Below are positions 16,169 to 25,180 of a stretch of 64,000 nucleotides of DNA, piece by piece. The position numbers were made by a program, and so were the translations under genes. The notes beneath the pieces were generated by a model that had not been told where the DNA came from, did not search any database, and saw nothing but the letters and a program-made list of their open reading frames with translations. The stretch's first letter is position 1. Every line of letters begins with the position of its first letter. The DNA is from Curvibacter sp. GTDB lineage: Bacteria; Pseudomonadota; Gammaproteobacteria; Burkholderiales; Burkholderiaceae_C. The stretch spans positions 1-64,000 of the forward strand of contig REAW01000008.1 in assembly GCA_004293725.1 (NCBI GenBank), read 5' to 3'.

Positions 16169-17518
16169 TCAACCAAGCTTCTTCACCAAGACTTGGCTCT
16201 TGCGGTCCCAGTTGTATTTGCGCTTGCGTGCCTCGGGCAACCAGTCTGGGTCTACTTGCACAAAGCCGCGCTTGATAAACCAGTGCATGGTGCGGGTGGT
16301 GAGGACAAAGATACTGTCCAGCCCTGCTGCCTTGGCGCGCTGCTCCACGCGTTTGAGCACCCGTTCTCCGTCGCCCTGGCCCTGCACATCGGGGGAAACG
16401 GTTAGCGCCGCCATTTCGGCCGTCTTGGCTTCAGGGTAAGGGTAGAGCGCAGCGCAGGCAAAGATCACGCCGTCATGCTCGATGATGGTGTAGTTGCCGG
16501 CGTCCCGTTCAATTTCGGTGCGGCTGCGCTTGACCAGCGTGCCATCTTTCTCAAATGGCTCGATCAGTTGCAAGATCCCGCCGACGTCTTCTTCGGTGGC
16601 CTCGCGCAGGCTCTCCAGCTTTTCGTCCACCACCATGGTGCCAATGCCATCGTGTACATACACCTCCAGCAAGATGGCGCCGTCTACGGCATACGGAATG
16701 ATGTGGCTGCGCTCCACCCCGTTTTTGCAGGCCTTGACGCAGTGCTGCAGGTAAAACGCGGTGTCGGTTGGCAAATTGGCTGCGGGCAGCTCTTTGAGCA
16801 ATTGTTCCGCAGCGGCCAGGGGCAACTCGGTGTCGATGGGGTTGTCTTCGCTGGCCGGGAGCGTCGGGTCCATGCGGATACCCGGTACTTCGGATAAAAA
16901 GATCAGCTTATCGGCCTGCAGGGCGGTAGCCACGCTGGTCGCCACTTCCTCCATCGTCAGGTTGAAAGCCTCGCCAGTAGGAGAAAAGCCAAAAGGCGAC
17001 AGCAACACCATGGCGCCCATGTCTAGCGTTTTGGAAATGCCGGCAATGTCCACTTTGCGCACCAAGCCGCTGTGCTGGAAGTCAACGCCATCGACAATGC
17101 CTACGGGCCGTGCCGTGATGAAGTTGCCCGAGATCACGCGCACCGTGGAGTCCGCCATGGGTGTGTTGGGCAGGCCTTGGCTGAAGGCCGCTTCAATCTC
17201 ATAGCGCAGTTGGCCCGCAGCCTCTTGGGCGCAGTCCAGCGCCACTTCGTCGGTAATCCGGATGCCGTGGCTGTACTTGGGCGTGTGGCCTTTGGCTGCC
17301 AACTGCTCGTTCACCTGCGGACGGAAACCATGCACCAGCACAATCTTCACGCCCATGCTCTGGATCATGGCCAGGTCCTGGGCCAGATGCGGCAGCTTGC
17401 CCGCGGCAATGGCTTCGCCCGCAATGCCCACCACAAAGGTCTGGTTGCGGAACTTGTGGATATAGGGCGCCACCGACCGGAACCAAGGGACAAAGGTGAA
17501 GTTGAAGACAGAGGTCAT
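16169..17518 (-). CDS. argA: Amino-acid N-acetyltransferase (N-acetylglutamate synthase)
   Basis: The protein has 449 aa, the classical ArgA architecture. An amino-acid-kinase-like domain (residues 1-290; VHGFRPQVNEQL, arginine feedback site) is followed by a GNAT acetyltransferase domain (about 300-449; ALTVSPDVQGQGDGERVLKRVEQRAKAAG, acetyl-CoA loop). It catalyses the first committed step of arginine synthesis, glutamate plus acetyl-CoA to N-acetylglutamate. In the acetyl-CoA loop the usual QGxGxG/A reads QGQGDG. It is transcribed away from hrpA with 73 bp between the starts. Confidence 0.95.
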   Translation of the reverse strand: MTSVFNFTFVPWFRSVAPYIHKFRNQTFVVGIAGEAIAAGKLPHLAQDLAMIQSMGVKIVLVHGFRPQVNEQLAAKGHTPKYSHGIRITDEVALDCAQEAAGQLRYEIEAAFSQGLPNTPMADSTVRVISGNFITARPVGIVDGVDFQHSGLVRKVDIAGISKTLDMGAMVLLSPFGFSPTGEAFNLTMEEVATSVATALQADKLIFLSEVPGIRMDPTLPASEDNPIDTELPLAAAEQLLKELPAANLPTDTAFYLQHCVKACKNGVERSHIIPYAVDGAILLEVYVHDGIGTMVVDEKLESLREATEEDVGGILQLIEPFEKDGTLVKRSRTEIERDAGNYTIIEHDGVIFACAALYPYPEAKTAEMAALTVSPDVQGQGDGERVLKRVEQRAKAAGLDSIFVLTTRTMHWFIKRGFVQVDPDWLPEARKRKYNWDRKSQVLVKKLG

Positions 17519-17591
17519 TGCGGCGTGTGGGCGGTCGGGTAAAGGGTGGTAAGGGCTGGGATAATCCGCAATTCTCTACGAAGACCAGCCC

Positions 17592-20500
17592 TTGACTGCC
17601 AGCCCCTTGCAAATCGAATTCCCAGAGTCGCTCCCGGTGTCGGGCAAACGCGACGAAATCATGGACGCCATTGCGGCGCACCAGGTGGTCATCGTCTGTG
17701 GGGAAACCGGCTCTGGCAAGACCACCCAGCTGCCCAAGATCGCCTTGGCGATGGGGCGCGGCAAGCTCAATTACCCCGAAGGCCAGCGCGGCAAACTCAT
17801 TGGCCACACGCAGCCTAGGCGTATCGCCGCCTCCAGCGTAGCCAAGCGCATTGCCGAAGAGCTGAAGACGCCACTGGGCGATGTGGTGGGTTTCAAGGTG
17901 CGTTTTCAGGACCGTTTGAGCAAAGACGCGTCCGTCAAGTTGATGACCGATGGCATCTTGCTGGCCGAGACACAGACTGACCCTTTACTCAATGCCTACG
18001 ACACCATCATCATCGACGAGGCGCACGAGCGCTCGCTGAACATCGACTTTCTGCTGGGCTACCTCCGCCAAATACTGCCGCGCCGCCCGGACCTGAAAAT
18101 CATCGTGACCTCGGCCACGATTGATGCGCAACGCTTTGCCGACCACTTTGCCTCGAAGAAGGGCCCTGCACCCGTCATCATGGTGTCGGGCCGTATGTTC
18201 CCAGTGGAGCAGCGCTATAGACCATTTGAAGAGTCGCGTGAATACGATCTGAACAACGCGATTGCCGATGGCGTGGACGAACTGTGGCGCGACCCGCACA
18301 ACCAGGGTGACATCCTCGTCTTCTTGCCCGGCGAGCGCGAGATCCGTGAGGCGGCGGACCATCTGCGTAAGCACCTGAGCCACCAGCCGGTGATGCGCAA
18401 CGCCGAGGTGCTGCCGCTTTTTGCCCGCCTGAGCCCGGCAGAACAAGACCGCATTTTTGACGGCCACACAGGGCGACGCATTGTGTTGGCGACCAACGTG
18501 GCGGAAACCTCGCTCACGGTGCCCGGCACCCGCTACGTGATTGACGCTGGTACTGCGCGCATCAAACGCTACAGTTTCCGTAGCAAGGTGGAACAGTTGT
18601 TGGTGGAGCCCATCAGCCAAAGCTCGGCCAATCAGCGTGCCGGGCGCTGTGGGCGTGTGGCCAACGGCATTTGCATTCGGCTCTACGACCAAAAGGAGTT
18701 TGACGGACGTCCGCGCTTTACCGACCCGGAAATTTTGCGGTCCTCGCTGGCCGGCGTCATTTTGCGGATGAAGTCGCTGCACCTGGGCATTGTGGAAGAC
18801 TTTCCTTTTCTGGAGCGGCCCAGTGGACGCGCGATTGCCGACGGCTACCAGTTGCTCAACGAGCTGGGTGCGGTGGACGAGGCCAACGAGCTGACGCCCC
18901 TGGGCCAGGAGCTGAGCCGCTTGCCGCTGGACCCGCGCGTGGGCCGCATGTTGCTGGAAGCCCGTGGCAGGGAGGCGCTGGACGAGGCGTTGGTAATTGC
19001 GTCGGCACTGAGCGTGCAGGATGTGCGTGACCGGCCCATGGAGGCGCAGCAGCAGGCGGATGTCGCGCACCAGAAGTTTGATGATGAAAAGAGTGAGTTC
19101 ACGGGCTACCTCAAGCTCTGGAAATGGATCAACGATGCGCGGGGTGGCTCGCACGACCCTGTTGCGGGCGCTACGGGCGCTGGCGCCAGTGCTACGCGGG
19201 GTTCCTCGTCGCGTAGCTCAATTTCGGCACCCCGCGCAGCCCAGTCACCAGCACCCTCCGGTGGATTGGTGCAGGCTGCAACGCACAAGCTATCGAATCG
19301 CCAATACGAGCAGCTACTGCGCCAGAACTTCGTCAGCATTCGCCGCGTGCGGGAGTGGAAAGACATTTATTCCCAACTCCACACTGTGGTGGCCGAGCAC
19401 AAATGGCGCTTGAACACCAAGCCCGCCAGCTACGAGCAATTGCACCTGTCCATGTTGTCCGGCCTGCTGGGAAACATCGGCTGCAAGCTTGAAGAAGGGC
19501 AGAACGGCGAGTACCTGGGGGCACGCAGCATCAAGTTTTTTGCGCACCCCGGCGCGCACCTGAACAAGAAGCCGGGCAAGTGGATCGTTGCCTCTGAGCT
19601 GGTGGAAACCACACGCCTGTTTGGCCGCGGCATTGCGCATATTGAGCCACAGTGGCTGGAGAGCGTGGGCGGCCATTTGCTGAAAAAGCAGTTGCTCGAC
19701 CCGCACTGGGAAAAGAAGGCCGCCGAAGTGGTGGCGCTGGAGCGCGCCACGCTCTATGGCATCGTGGTCTACAGCGGGCGCAAGGTGAACTATGGCCGTG
19801 TCGACATGCAAGGCGCGCGGGAAATTTTTATTCGTGAAGCGCTGGTGGGTAAGGAATGGGAAACCACGCTGCCGTTTTTGGCAGCGAATCAGAAACTCAT
19901 CAAACAGGTAGAAGACCTGGAACACAAGGCGCGCCGCCAGGACGTGCTGGTCGACGACGAGCTGATCTACGCCTTTTACGACCAGCAGTTGCCCGCCGAT
20001 GTGTGCAGCGGCTACAGCTTTGAGCGCTGGTACCGCGAAGAAGTGAAGAAGCAGCCCGACCTGCTGAAGCTGACCCGCGAAGAGCTAATGCGCCATGAGG
20101 CAGCGGGTATCACGACGGCGTCCTTCCCCAAAACGATACGCCTGGGTGGTGTGGACTGCGCGGCCACCTACCTGCACGAACCCGGCGACGCGCGAGACGG
20201 CCTGACGGTGACGGTCCCGCTGTTTGTATTGAACCAGGTCAACGACGAACGCTGTGAATGGCTGGTGCCCGGCATGCTGAAAGACAAAGTGCAGGCGCTG
20301 CTGAAGACGCTGCACCAGCGCCCGCGCAGCCGTTTGGTCCCGCTGCCCGAGACTGCGTCCAAATTTGCTGAGGCCTTGAATACGCCAGAAAAATTTGGCA
20401 GCGGTGGCTTGGTGGAAGCGGTGTTGAAGCTGGTGCGTGAAGCCACTTCGCTGGACATCGTCAAAGCGGACATCAAGCTGGACATGCTGAGCCCGCACTT

Positions 20501-21743
20501 TTTCATGAACCTCAGGGTGGTGGACGAACACGGCCGCCAGTTGGGCCATGGCCGCAACCTGGGCGCACTCAAGGCAGAGCTGGGCAGCCAGGCACGTGGT
20601 GCCTTCCAAGCGCTGGCCAGTTTGAAGCTGGCCCATAGCCAGTCGGTGAGCCAAGAGAGAAGCACCACCGAAGCAAGCGGGATGGCTGGGCGTTCTGCGC
20701 AGGTAAAGGAGGAGCCCGCAAAGCGGGCGGGGGACACGGAGCAGAGCGCTCAGCCATCCCGCGTCGCAGTGCCCACCAAAACTGCGCAAGCAGCTACAAA
20801 AAACGTAGCAAGTAGCAGTGCCACCAAGAACAGCACACAAAGCATCCTCGACGGCCGCTTCACCGCCTGGACCTTTGGCGAGCTGCCAGAGTTGCTGGAA
20901 ATCCGCAAGGGCGGGCAGACATTGATTGGCTTCCCAGCGCTCATTGACGCCGGAGAGGCCGTGACAGTGGAAGTATTCGACGAACCCGAAGTGGCCGCTG
21001 CGAAACACCGCGCCGGTCTGCGCCGCCTGTTCGCCATCCAGATCAAGGACGCGCTCAAGTACCTGGAAAAGAACATCCCCGACCTGCAGAAGATGGCGGT
21101 GAGCTACATGAACGTGGGCAAAGCAGACAACGGCAAGGATGGAGGTTCCTCTGGAACGGGCGGGACGATCGAGGAACTGCGGGAGCAGATCATCGCCGTG
21201 GCGCTGGACCGCGCCTTCCTTCTGGACCCACTGCCCACAGACGAATTTGCCTTCAAGCGGCGGATTGAAGAAGGACGGGGGCGTCTGACCTTGATTGCCA
21301 ACGAGGTGGCGCGCATGGCCAGTGTGATCCTGCTGGAGTACGCCGGTGCGGCCCGAAAAATAAAAGACACCAAGAGTGCACCAGACGCAACGGCCGATGC
21401 CCTGCAGCAGCTCAACCGGTTGATTCCCAAGAAGTTTTTGCAGGCCACTCCGTGGGACCGTCTGCAGCACTTGGCGCGCTACCTGAAGGCGATTACCCTG
21501 CGGTTGGACAAGTACCGGGCTGATCCGGCCCGTGATGCCGCGCGCCTGGCCGAGCTGCGCCCCCAGGAACAGCGCTACTGGCGCCTGGTAGCCGAGCGCA
21601 AGGGGGCTGTGGACGAACGCATGGCCGAGTTTCGCTGGTTGCTGGAAGAGCTACGCGTCAGCTTTTTTGCCCAAGAGTTGCGTACTCCGCAGCCAGTGAG
21701 TGTCAAGCGGCTGGACAAGGCGTGGGCCCAGATTGGCAGCTAG
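17592..21743 (+). CDS. hrpA: ATP-dependent RNA helicase HrpA with repeat-derived linkers
   Basis: The protein has 1383 aa and is a DEAH-box helicase. HrpA in E. coli resolves stalled or collided ribosomes. Motifs in order: GETGSGKT (near residue 37), TQPRRIAA, DEAH within IIIDEAHERSL, SATI, NVAETSLTVPG and QRAGRCGR, then helicase-associated and OB-type regions and the long HrpA C-terminal domain. Two Ala/Ser/Thr-rich linkers (about residues 515-563 and 1015-1082) interrupt the conserved parts, are low-complexity, and contain palindromic DNA repeats described separately. The start is TTG at 17592 with only a weak Shine-Dalgarno, and no nearby ATG fits. The stop overlaps the convergent sugar dehydrogenase by 4 nt. 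Confidence 0.95.
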   Translation: MTASPLQIEFPESLPVSGKRDEIMDAIAAHQVVIVCGETGSGKTTQLPKIALAMGRGKLNYPEGQRGKLIGHTQPRRIAASSVAKRIAEELKTPLGDVVGFKVRFQDRLSKDASVKLMTDGILLAETQTDPLLNAYDTIIIDEAHERSLNIDFLLGYLRQILPRRPDLKIIVTSATIDAQRFADHFASKKGPAPVIMVSGRMFPVEQRYRPFEESREYDLNNAIADGVDELWRDPHNQGDILVFLPGEREIREAADHLRKHLSHQPVMRNAEVLPLFARLSPAEQDRIFDGHTGRRIVLATNVAETSLTVPGTRYVIDAGTARIKRYSFRSKVEQLLVEPISQSSANQRAGRCGRVANGICIRLYDQKEFDGRPRFTDPEILRSSLAGVILRMKSLHLGIVEDFPFLERPSGRAIADGYQLLNELGAVDEANELTPLGQELSRLPLDPRVGRMLLEARGREALDEALVIASALSVQDVRDRPMEAQQQADVAHQKFDDEKSEFTGYLKLWKWINDARGGSHDPVAGATGAGASATRGSSSRSSISAPRAAQSPAPSGGLVQAATHKLSNRQYEQLLRQNFVSIRRVREWKDIYSQLHTVVAEHKWRLNTKPASYEQLHLSMLSGLLGNIGCKLEEGQNGEYLGARSIKFFAHPGAHLNKKPGKWIVASELVETTRLFGRGIAHIEPQWLESVGGHLLKKQLLDPHWEKKAAEVVALERATLYGIVVYSGRKVNYGRVDMQGAREIFIREALVGKEWETTLPFLAANQKLIKQVEDLEHKARRQDVLVDDELIYAFYDQQLPADVCSGYSFERWYREEVKKQPDLLKLTREELMRHEAAGITTASFPKTIRLGGVDCAATYLHEPGDARDGLTVTVPLFVLNQVNDERCEWLVPGMLKDKVQALLKTLHQRPRSRLVPLPETASKFAEALNTPEKFGSGGLVEAVLKLVREATSLDIVKADIKLDMLSPHFFMNLRVVDEHGRQLGHGRNLGALKAELGSQARGAFQALASLKLAHSQSVSQERSTTEASGMAGRSAQVKEEPAKRAGDTEQSAQPSRVAVPTKTAQAATKNVASSSATKNSTQSILDGRFTAWTFGELPELLEIRKGGQTLIGFPALIDAGEAVTVEVFDEPEVAAAKHRAGLRRLFAIQIKDALKYLEKNIPDLQKMAVSYMNVGKADNGKDGGSSGTGGTIEELREQIIAVALDRAFLLDPLPTDEFAFKRRIEEGRGRLTLIANEVARMASVILLEYAGAARKIKDTKSAPDATADALQQLNRLIPKKFLQATPWDRLQHLARYLKAITLRLDKYRADPARDAARLAELRPQEQRYWRLVAERKGAVDERMAEFRWLLEELRVSFFAQELRTPQPVSVKRLDKAWAQIGS
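19191..19217. repeat. Palindromic segment within hrpA linker 1
   Basis: GCTACGC (19191-19197) and GCGTAGC (19211-19217) form a perfect 7-bp inverted repeat inside the first low-complexity linker of HrpA, in a GC-rich stretch encoding Gly/Ala/Ser. Its length keeps the reading frame open. It is weaker than the second palindrome and could be chance. Confidence 0.4.
20677..20762. repeat. 86-bp palindromic element inside hrpA
   Basis: Perfect 12-bp arms (GCGGGATGGCTG at 20677-20688, CAGCCATCCCGC at 20751-20762) are extended inward by a further 9-bp match with one wobble position. They enclose an inner perfect hairpin (GCCCGC at 20714-20719, AAA, GCGGGC at 20723-20728). The element is translated in frame as about 29 residues (GMAGRSAQVKEEPAKRAGDTEQSAQPSRV region) in a variable HrpA linker. 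It looks like a mobile REP-type unit tolerated in coding sequence. Confidence 0.7.
20792..20816. repeat. Short A-rich palindrome in hrpA linker 2
   Basis: GCTAC and GTAGC flank an A-rich core here, followed by AAGTAGC. The pattern resembles the left part of the dispersed repeat near 63730. It sits 30 bp after the large palindromic element and is also translated in frame. Membership in the repeat family is tentative. Confidence 0.35.
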
Positions 21744-22909
21744 TTCCCCGGAGGCAACACGCGCAGCAGGCGTCCGTTGGGGCTATCCGTGAGCAGGTAG
21801 AGCAAACCATCGGGCCCCTGGCGCACGTCACGCACACGCTCGCCAAGGTCGGCCAGTAGTTTGGTCTCGCGCAGGACCTTGCCGCCATAGGGGGCAGAAA
21901 GCTCCAGCCGCGCCAAATAGCCGAATTTGAGTGAGCCCACCACCAGGTTGCCCACCCAGGCCTTGCCATAACGCTCGCTGGTAATGAAGGCCATGCCGGA
22001 TGGTGCAATGGATGGCACCCAGTAGTGCAGCGGTTGTTCCATGCCGGCTTGCGCGCTGATACCTGCGCCGACCTTGCTTCCACCGTAGTTTTCCCCATAG
22101 GTAATGACGGGCCAGCCGTAGTTGCGGCCGGGGGCAATGATGTTGATTTCGTCACCCCCTTGCGGGCCGTGCTCGTGTTCCCACAGCGTTCCGTCGGGCG
22201 CGAGCACCAGACCCTGAGGGTTGCGGTGGCCGTAGCTCCAGATCTCGGGCAAGGCACCATCACGTCGCGCAGCCGGTGTGTTGAAAGGGTTGTCGGCGGG
22301 GACGCTGCCGTCTTTGCCGATACGGATGATTTTGCCGTGGTGGTTGTTCAGGCGCTGGGCATCGTCTCTGCGGCTGAAGCGTTCGCCGAGTGCGACAAAA
22401 AGATGGCCATCGGGACGACCACCCGCATGGCGCCCCTCGGTGATGCGGCAACCAAAGTGGGCGCTGCTGGCGACTTTGGGCTGCTGGCTGAACAGCACCC
22501 TGACATCTTGCAGACCGCTGCGGTCTGGGGCCAAAGTGGCCCGGGCCAGCGCAGTGCTGTTGCCGCCCGTGCCGGGCTCGGCATAGCAAAGGTACAACGT
22601 GCGGTTGTTGGAAAAATCACTGTCCAGCAGCACATCGAGCAAACCGCCTTGGCCACCTGCGGCCACTGTGGGCACGCCAGTCAATGGCGCCGACACAGCG
22701 CCGCTGGCCTCCACCACGCGCAGCGTGCCAGGGCGCTCCGTCACCATAAACCTGCCATCCGGCAAAAAGGCCAGGCCCCACGGGCTTTGCAGCTTGGTGG
22801 CCACCACTTCCACACGCAGGGCGGGCGCTGTCTGTGCCAGTGCTGCGCTGCAAGCCCCAGCCACCAGCCAAAGGCCTAGGTTGTGCCAGATGCGGTGCGG
22901 GTGGGCCAT
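21740..22909 (-). CDS. PQQ-dependent sugar dehydrogenase (Gdh-B/Asd family)
   Basis: The protein has 389 aa and is a periplasmic six-bladed beta-propeller of the soluble aldose sugar dehydrogenase family that oxidises sugars with PQQ. A signal peptide spans residues 1-26 (ending SAALAQ). Family motifs include LQSPWGLAFLPDGRFMVTERPG, GGQGGLLDVLLD, ALGERFSRRDDAQ, SYGHRNPQGLVLAPDGTLWEHEHGPQGGDEIN and NYGWPVITYGENY. These include the base His and metal/PQQ-contacting loops. The start at 22909 follows GGAGAA with 6 nt spacing, and an ATG at 22921 is in frame upstream. No PQQ synthesis genes lie in the window. Confidence 0.9.
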   Translation of the reverse strand: MAHPHRIWHNLGLWLVAGACSAALAQTAPALRVEVVATKLQSPWGLAFLPDGRFMVTERPGTLRVVEASGAVSAPLTGVPTVAAGGQGGLLDVLLDSDFSNNRTLYLCYAEPGTGGNSTALARATLAPDRSGLQDVRVLFSQQPKVASSAHFGCRITEGRHAGGRPDGHLFVALGERFSRRDDAQRLNNHHGKIIRIGKDGSVPADNPFNTPAARRDGALPEIWSYGHRNPQGLVLAPDGTLWEHEHGPQGGDEINIIAPGRNYGWPVITYGENYGGSKVGAGISAQAGMEQPLHYWVPSIAPSGMAFITSERYGKAWVGNLVVGSLKFGYLARLELSAPYGGKVLRETKLLADLGERVRDVRQGPDGLLYLLTDSPNGRLLRVLPPGN

Positions 22910-22924
22910 GCATTTCTCCATGTA

Positions 22925-22984
22925 AGTCAAATGGGGCTCTAGTGCTCATGGATACTGCGTGAGCAGCTCCTCAATTTATAGCGA
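22925..22984 (-). repeat. Dispersed ~60-bp repeat, copy B
   Basis: Read on the minus strand, this matches the copy in ygiQ (48208-48267) along its whole length, with a left core differing at two positions over 28 bp (CGCTATAAATTgAGGAGCTGC and onward). It fills the gap between the aminotransferase stop (22985) and the sugar dehydrogenase start. The right boundary abuts the aminotransferase stop codon. Confidence 0.7.
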
Positions 22985-24145
22985 CTAGAGGGCTTGTAGT
23001 CGCGCAAGTGCGGCGTTCAAGGTCTCATCCTTCTTGGCAAAACAGAAGCGCACCACGCGCTGGTCGAAGCCATTGCCGTAAAACGCCGAAAGCGGAATGG
23101 CGGCCACGCCTACTTCGCGCGTCAGCCACTGGCAAAAGTCGGCTTCGTTCAGGTCGCTCACGTCTGAAATTTCCACACACTGGAAGTAGCTGCCCTGGCT
23201 GGGCAACAGCCGGAACTTCGTCTTGGCTAAGCCCGCGCGGAACAAGTCGCGCTTGCGCTGGTAGAACGTGGGCAGTTCCATATAGGGCTTGGGGTTGCCG
23301 AGGTAGGCGGCCAGTGCGTGCTGCACCGGCGTGTTGACAGTGAACACATTGAACTGGTGTACCTTGCGGAATTCGACCATCAGTGGGGCGGGTGCGGCCA
23401 CCGTACCGACTTTCCAGCCAGTGACATGGAAGGTCTTGCCAAAGCTGGAGACAACAAAGGCCCGCGCGGCAAGGCCAGGATAGCGCGCCACGCTTTCGTG
23501 GGGCTGGTTGTCAAACACCATGTGCTCGTACACCTCGTCGCTGATCAACAGAATGTTGGTAGGTGCCAGCAGGTCTTGCAATGCCAGCATGTCCGCCTGG
23601 CCCCACACCGTGGCGCTGGGATTGTGCGGGGTGTTGATCACTAGCGCACGTGTTTTGGGCGTGATGGCTGCACTGATCTTGGCAAAGTCGGGTCGGAAGG
23701 TGCCAGGGGTCAGTGGCACGCGCACCACCGCACCGCCCGCCAACTCGATGTTGGGCACATAGCTGTCGTAGCAGGGCTCCAACACGATGACCTCGTCCCC
23801 AGGGTGCACCACGGCCAGAATGGCGGTGATGATGGCCTGGGTGGCACCGGCCGTGATGGTGATCTCGGCGTCGGGGTCGTAGTGCTTGCCGTGTAGCGCC
23901 GCGATCTTGGCCGCCACGGCTTGGCGCAGTACTGGGACCCCGGTCATGGGCGGATACTGGTTGTGGCCTGCCTGCATGGCGGCGGTCACAGCGTCCACCA
24001 GCGCCGGGTCGCAGGCAAAGTCGGGAAAGCCTTGGCCCAGGTTGACGGCCTTGTGTTCTGTCGCCAGTGCCGACATGACGGTGAAGATGGTGGTGCCCAC
24101 CTTGGGCAGGCGCGACGTGAGGGGTGGGGTGGCGTAGCGGGTCAT
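22985..24145 (-). CDS. PLP-dependent class I/II aminotransferase (methionine aminotransferase-like)
   Basis: The protein has 386 aa and is a fold-type I aminotransferase closest in style to YbdL/kynurenine aminotransferase, which prefer methionine and aromatic amino acids. NLGQGFPDF near residue 36 and GATQAIITAI bind substrate and PLP phosphate. NTPHNPSATVW and SDEVYEHMVFD carry the conserved Asn, Asp and Tyr. The Schiff-base Lys is in SSFGKTFHVTGWKVG. It lies 19 bp downstream of cysB on the same strand, a hint of a sulfur amino-acid role. Substrate choice is inferred from family only. Confidence 0.9.
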   Translation of the reverse strand: MTRYATPPLTSRLPKVGTTIFTVMSALATEHKAVNLGQGFPDFACDPALVDAVTAAMQAGHNQYPPMTGVPVLRQAVAAKIAALHGKHYDPDAEITITAGATQAIITAILAVVHPGDEVIVLEPCYDSYVPNIELAGGAVVRVPLTPGTFRPDFAKISAAITPKTRALVINTPHNPSATVWGQADMLALQDLLAPTNILLISDEVYEHMVFDNQPHESVARYPGLAARAFVVSSFGKTFHVTGWKVGTVAAPAPLMVEFRKVHQFNVFTVNTPVQHALAAYLGNPKPYMELPTFYQRKRDLFRAGLAKTKFRLLPSQGSYFQCVEISDVSDLNEADFCQWLTREVGVAAIPLSAFYGNGFDQRVVRFCFAKKDETLNAALARLQAL

Positions 24146-24164
24146 GGGTCAAGAGGGCAATGGG

Positions 24165-25130
24165 TCACAACTCGTAGTCATTCACATGACCTTCCATGGC
24201 CTTGGCAATCAGGGCGCGGTCCAGGCGGCTGCTGAGAAGCTCGGCGAAGGTAAACACAAAGTTGCGCAGGTAAGCGCTGCGCTTGAAGGCCACGCGGGTG
24301 ATATTCTGCCCAAACAAATAGCCTGCAGGCCGCACAACCAAGCCACCTTTGCCGCCGTTTTTCTCCATGTCCTCGACCACGTCGGAGACCGCCATTTCAG
24401 CCGCAATTCCGATTCCCAGACCCAGACGCACGTAGGTTTTGATCACATCCGAATCAATGGCTTCCAGCGAGATGCGTGGTTCTAATTTTCGAACCGCAAA
24501 TGCATGGTCGATTTTGGTGCGGCCTGTAAACGACGGGTGGTAAGTAATCAATGGCTCGGCTGCCACTTCTTCCAATGTCACACGCTCTTTTTGGGCGAGC
24601 GGATGGTCGCTGGGCAACACAAGCATGTGTTGCCATTCGTAGCAGGGCAGGGTGACCAGCTCGGAGTAGTTGGCCAGCGATTCGGTGGCGATGCCAATTT
24701 CTGCCACGTCGTCGATCAGCATGCGCGCGACTTGGTCGGGTGCGCCTTGGTGCAAACTCACGTTGACTTTGGGAAATGCCGCCCTGAGTTGGGCCACTTT
24801 TTCAGGCAAAACGTAACGGGCTTGGGTGTGTGTCGTCGCAATGGAGAGGGTCCCACTGTCTTGGGCACTGTATTGTTCGCCAATCCGTTTGAGGTTGTTG
24901 ACCTCGCGCAGGATCAGCTCAATGCTTTTGAGAACGTGTTGGCCCGGCTCTGTAATACGTTTAAGGCGCTTGCCGTGCCGGGCGAAGATATCAATGCCAA
25001 GCTCTTCTTCGAGTTCGATGATGGCTTTTGATACGCCGGGTTGCGACGTGTGCAGCGCTTTGGCAGCTTCTGTCAGATTGAGGTTGCGGCGTGCGGCCTC
25101 TTGAACAAAGCGGAATTGGTGGAGGTTCAT
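24165..25130 (-). CDS. cysB: LysR-family transcriptional regulator CysB
   Basis: The protein has 321 aa and is the activator of cysteine and sulfate-assimilation genes, with N-acetylserine as inducer. The N-terminal winged HTH (MNLHQFRFVQEAARRNLNLTEAAKALHTSQPGVSKAI) has the CysB/Cbl-specific QEAxRRNLNLTEAAKxLxTSQPGVSK pattern. The ligand-binding part contains TTHTQARYVLP, TLPCYEWQH and PLITYHPSFTGRTKID, where Thr and Gln contact inducer or sulfate. The start at 25130 follows GGAGG overlap sequence in the gene and fits the family, and the frame is open for four more codons. A CbiX-like chelatase gene lies 50 bp upstream on the same strand. Confidence 0.95.
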   Translation of the reverse strand: MNLHQFRFVQEAARRNLNLTEAAKALHTSQPGVSKAIIELEEELGIDIFARHGKRLKRITEPGQHVLKSIELILREVNNLKRIGEQYSAQDSGTLSIATTHTQARYVLPEKVAQLRAAFPKVNVSLHQGAPDQVARMLIDDVAEIGIATESLANYSELVTLPCYEWQHMLVLPSDHPLAQKERVTLEEVAAEPLITYHPSFTGRTKIDHAFAVRKLEPRISLEAIDSDVIKTYVRLGLGIGIAAEMAVSDVVEDMEKNGGKGGLVVRPAGYLFGQNITRVAFKRSAYLRNFVFTFAELLSSRLDRALIAKAMEGHVNDYEL

Positions 25131-25180
25131 ATCAAATTTCACCTAAAGATGAAATTCATTATGCATCAAAACGTCTATTG

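Noticed and set aside
20085-21470. 461-codon minus-strand frame in hrpA
   Set aside because: It is antisense to a conserved helicase, with shadow-type composition and no start signal.
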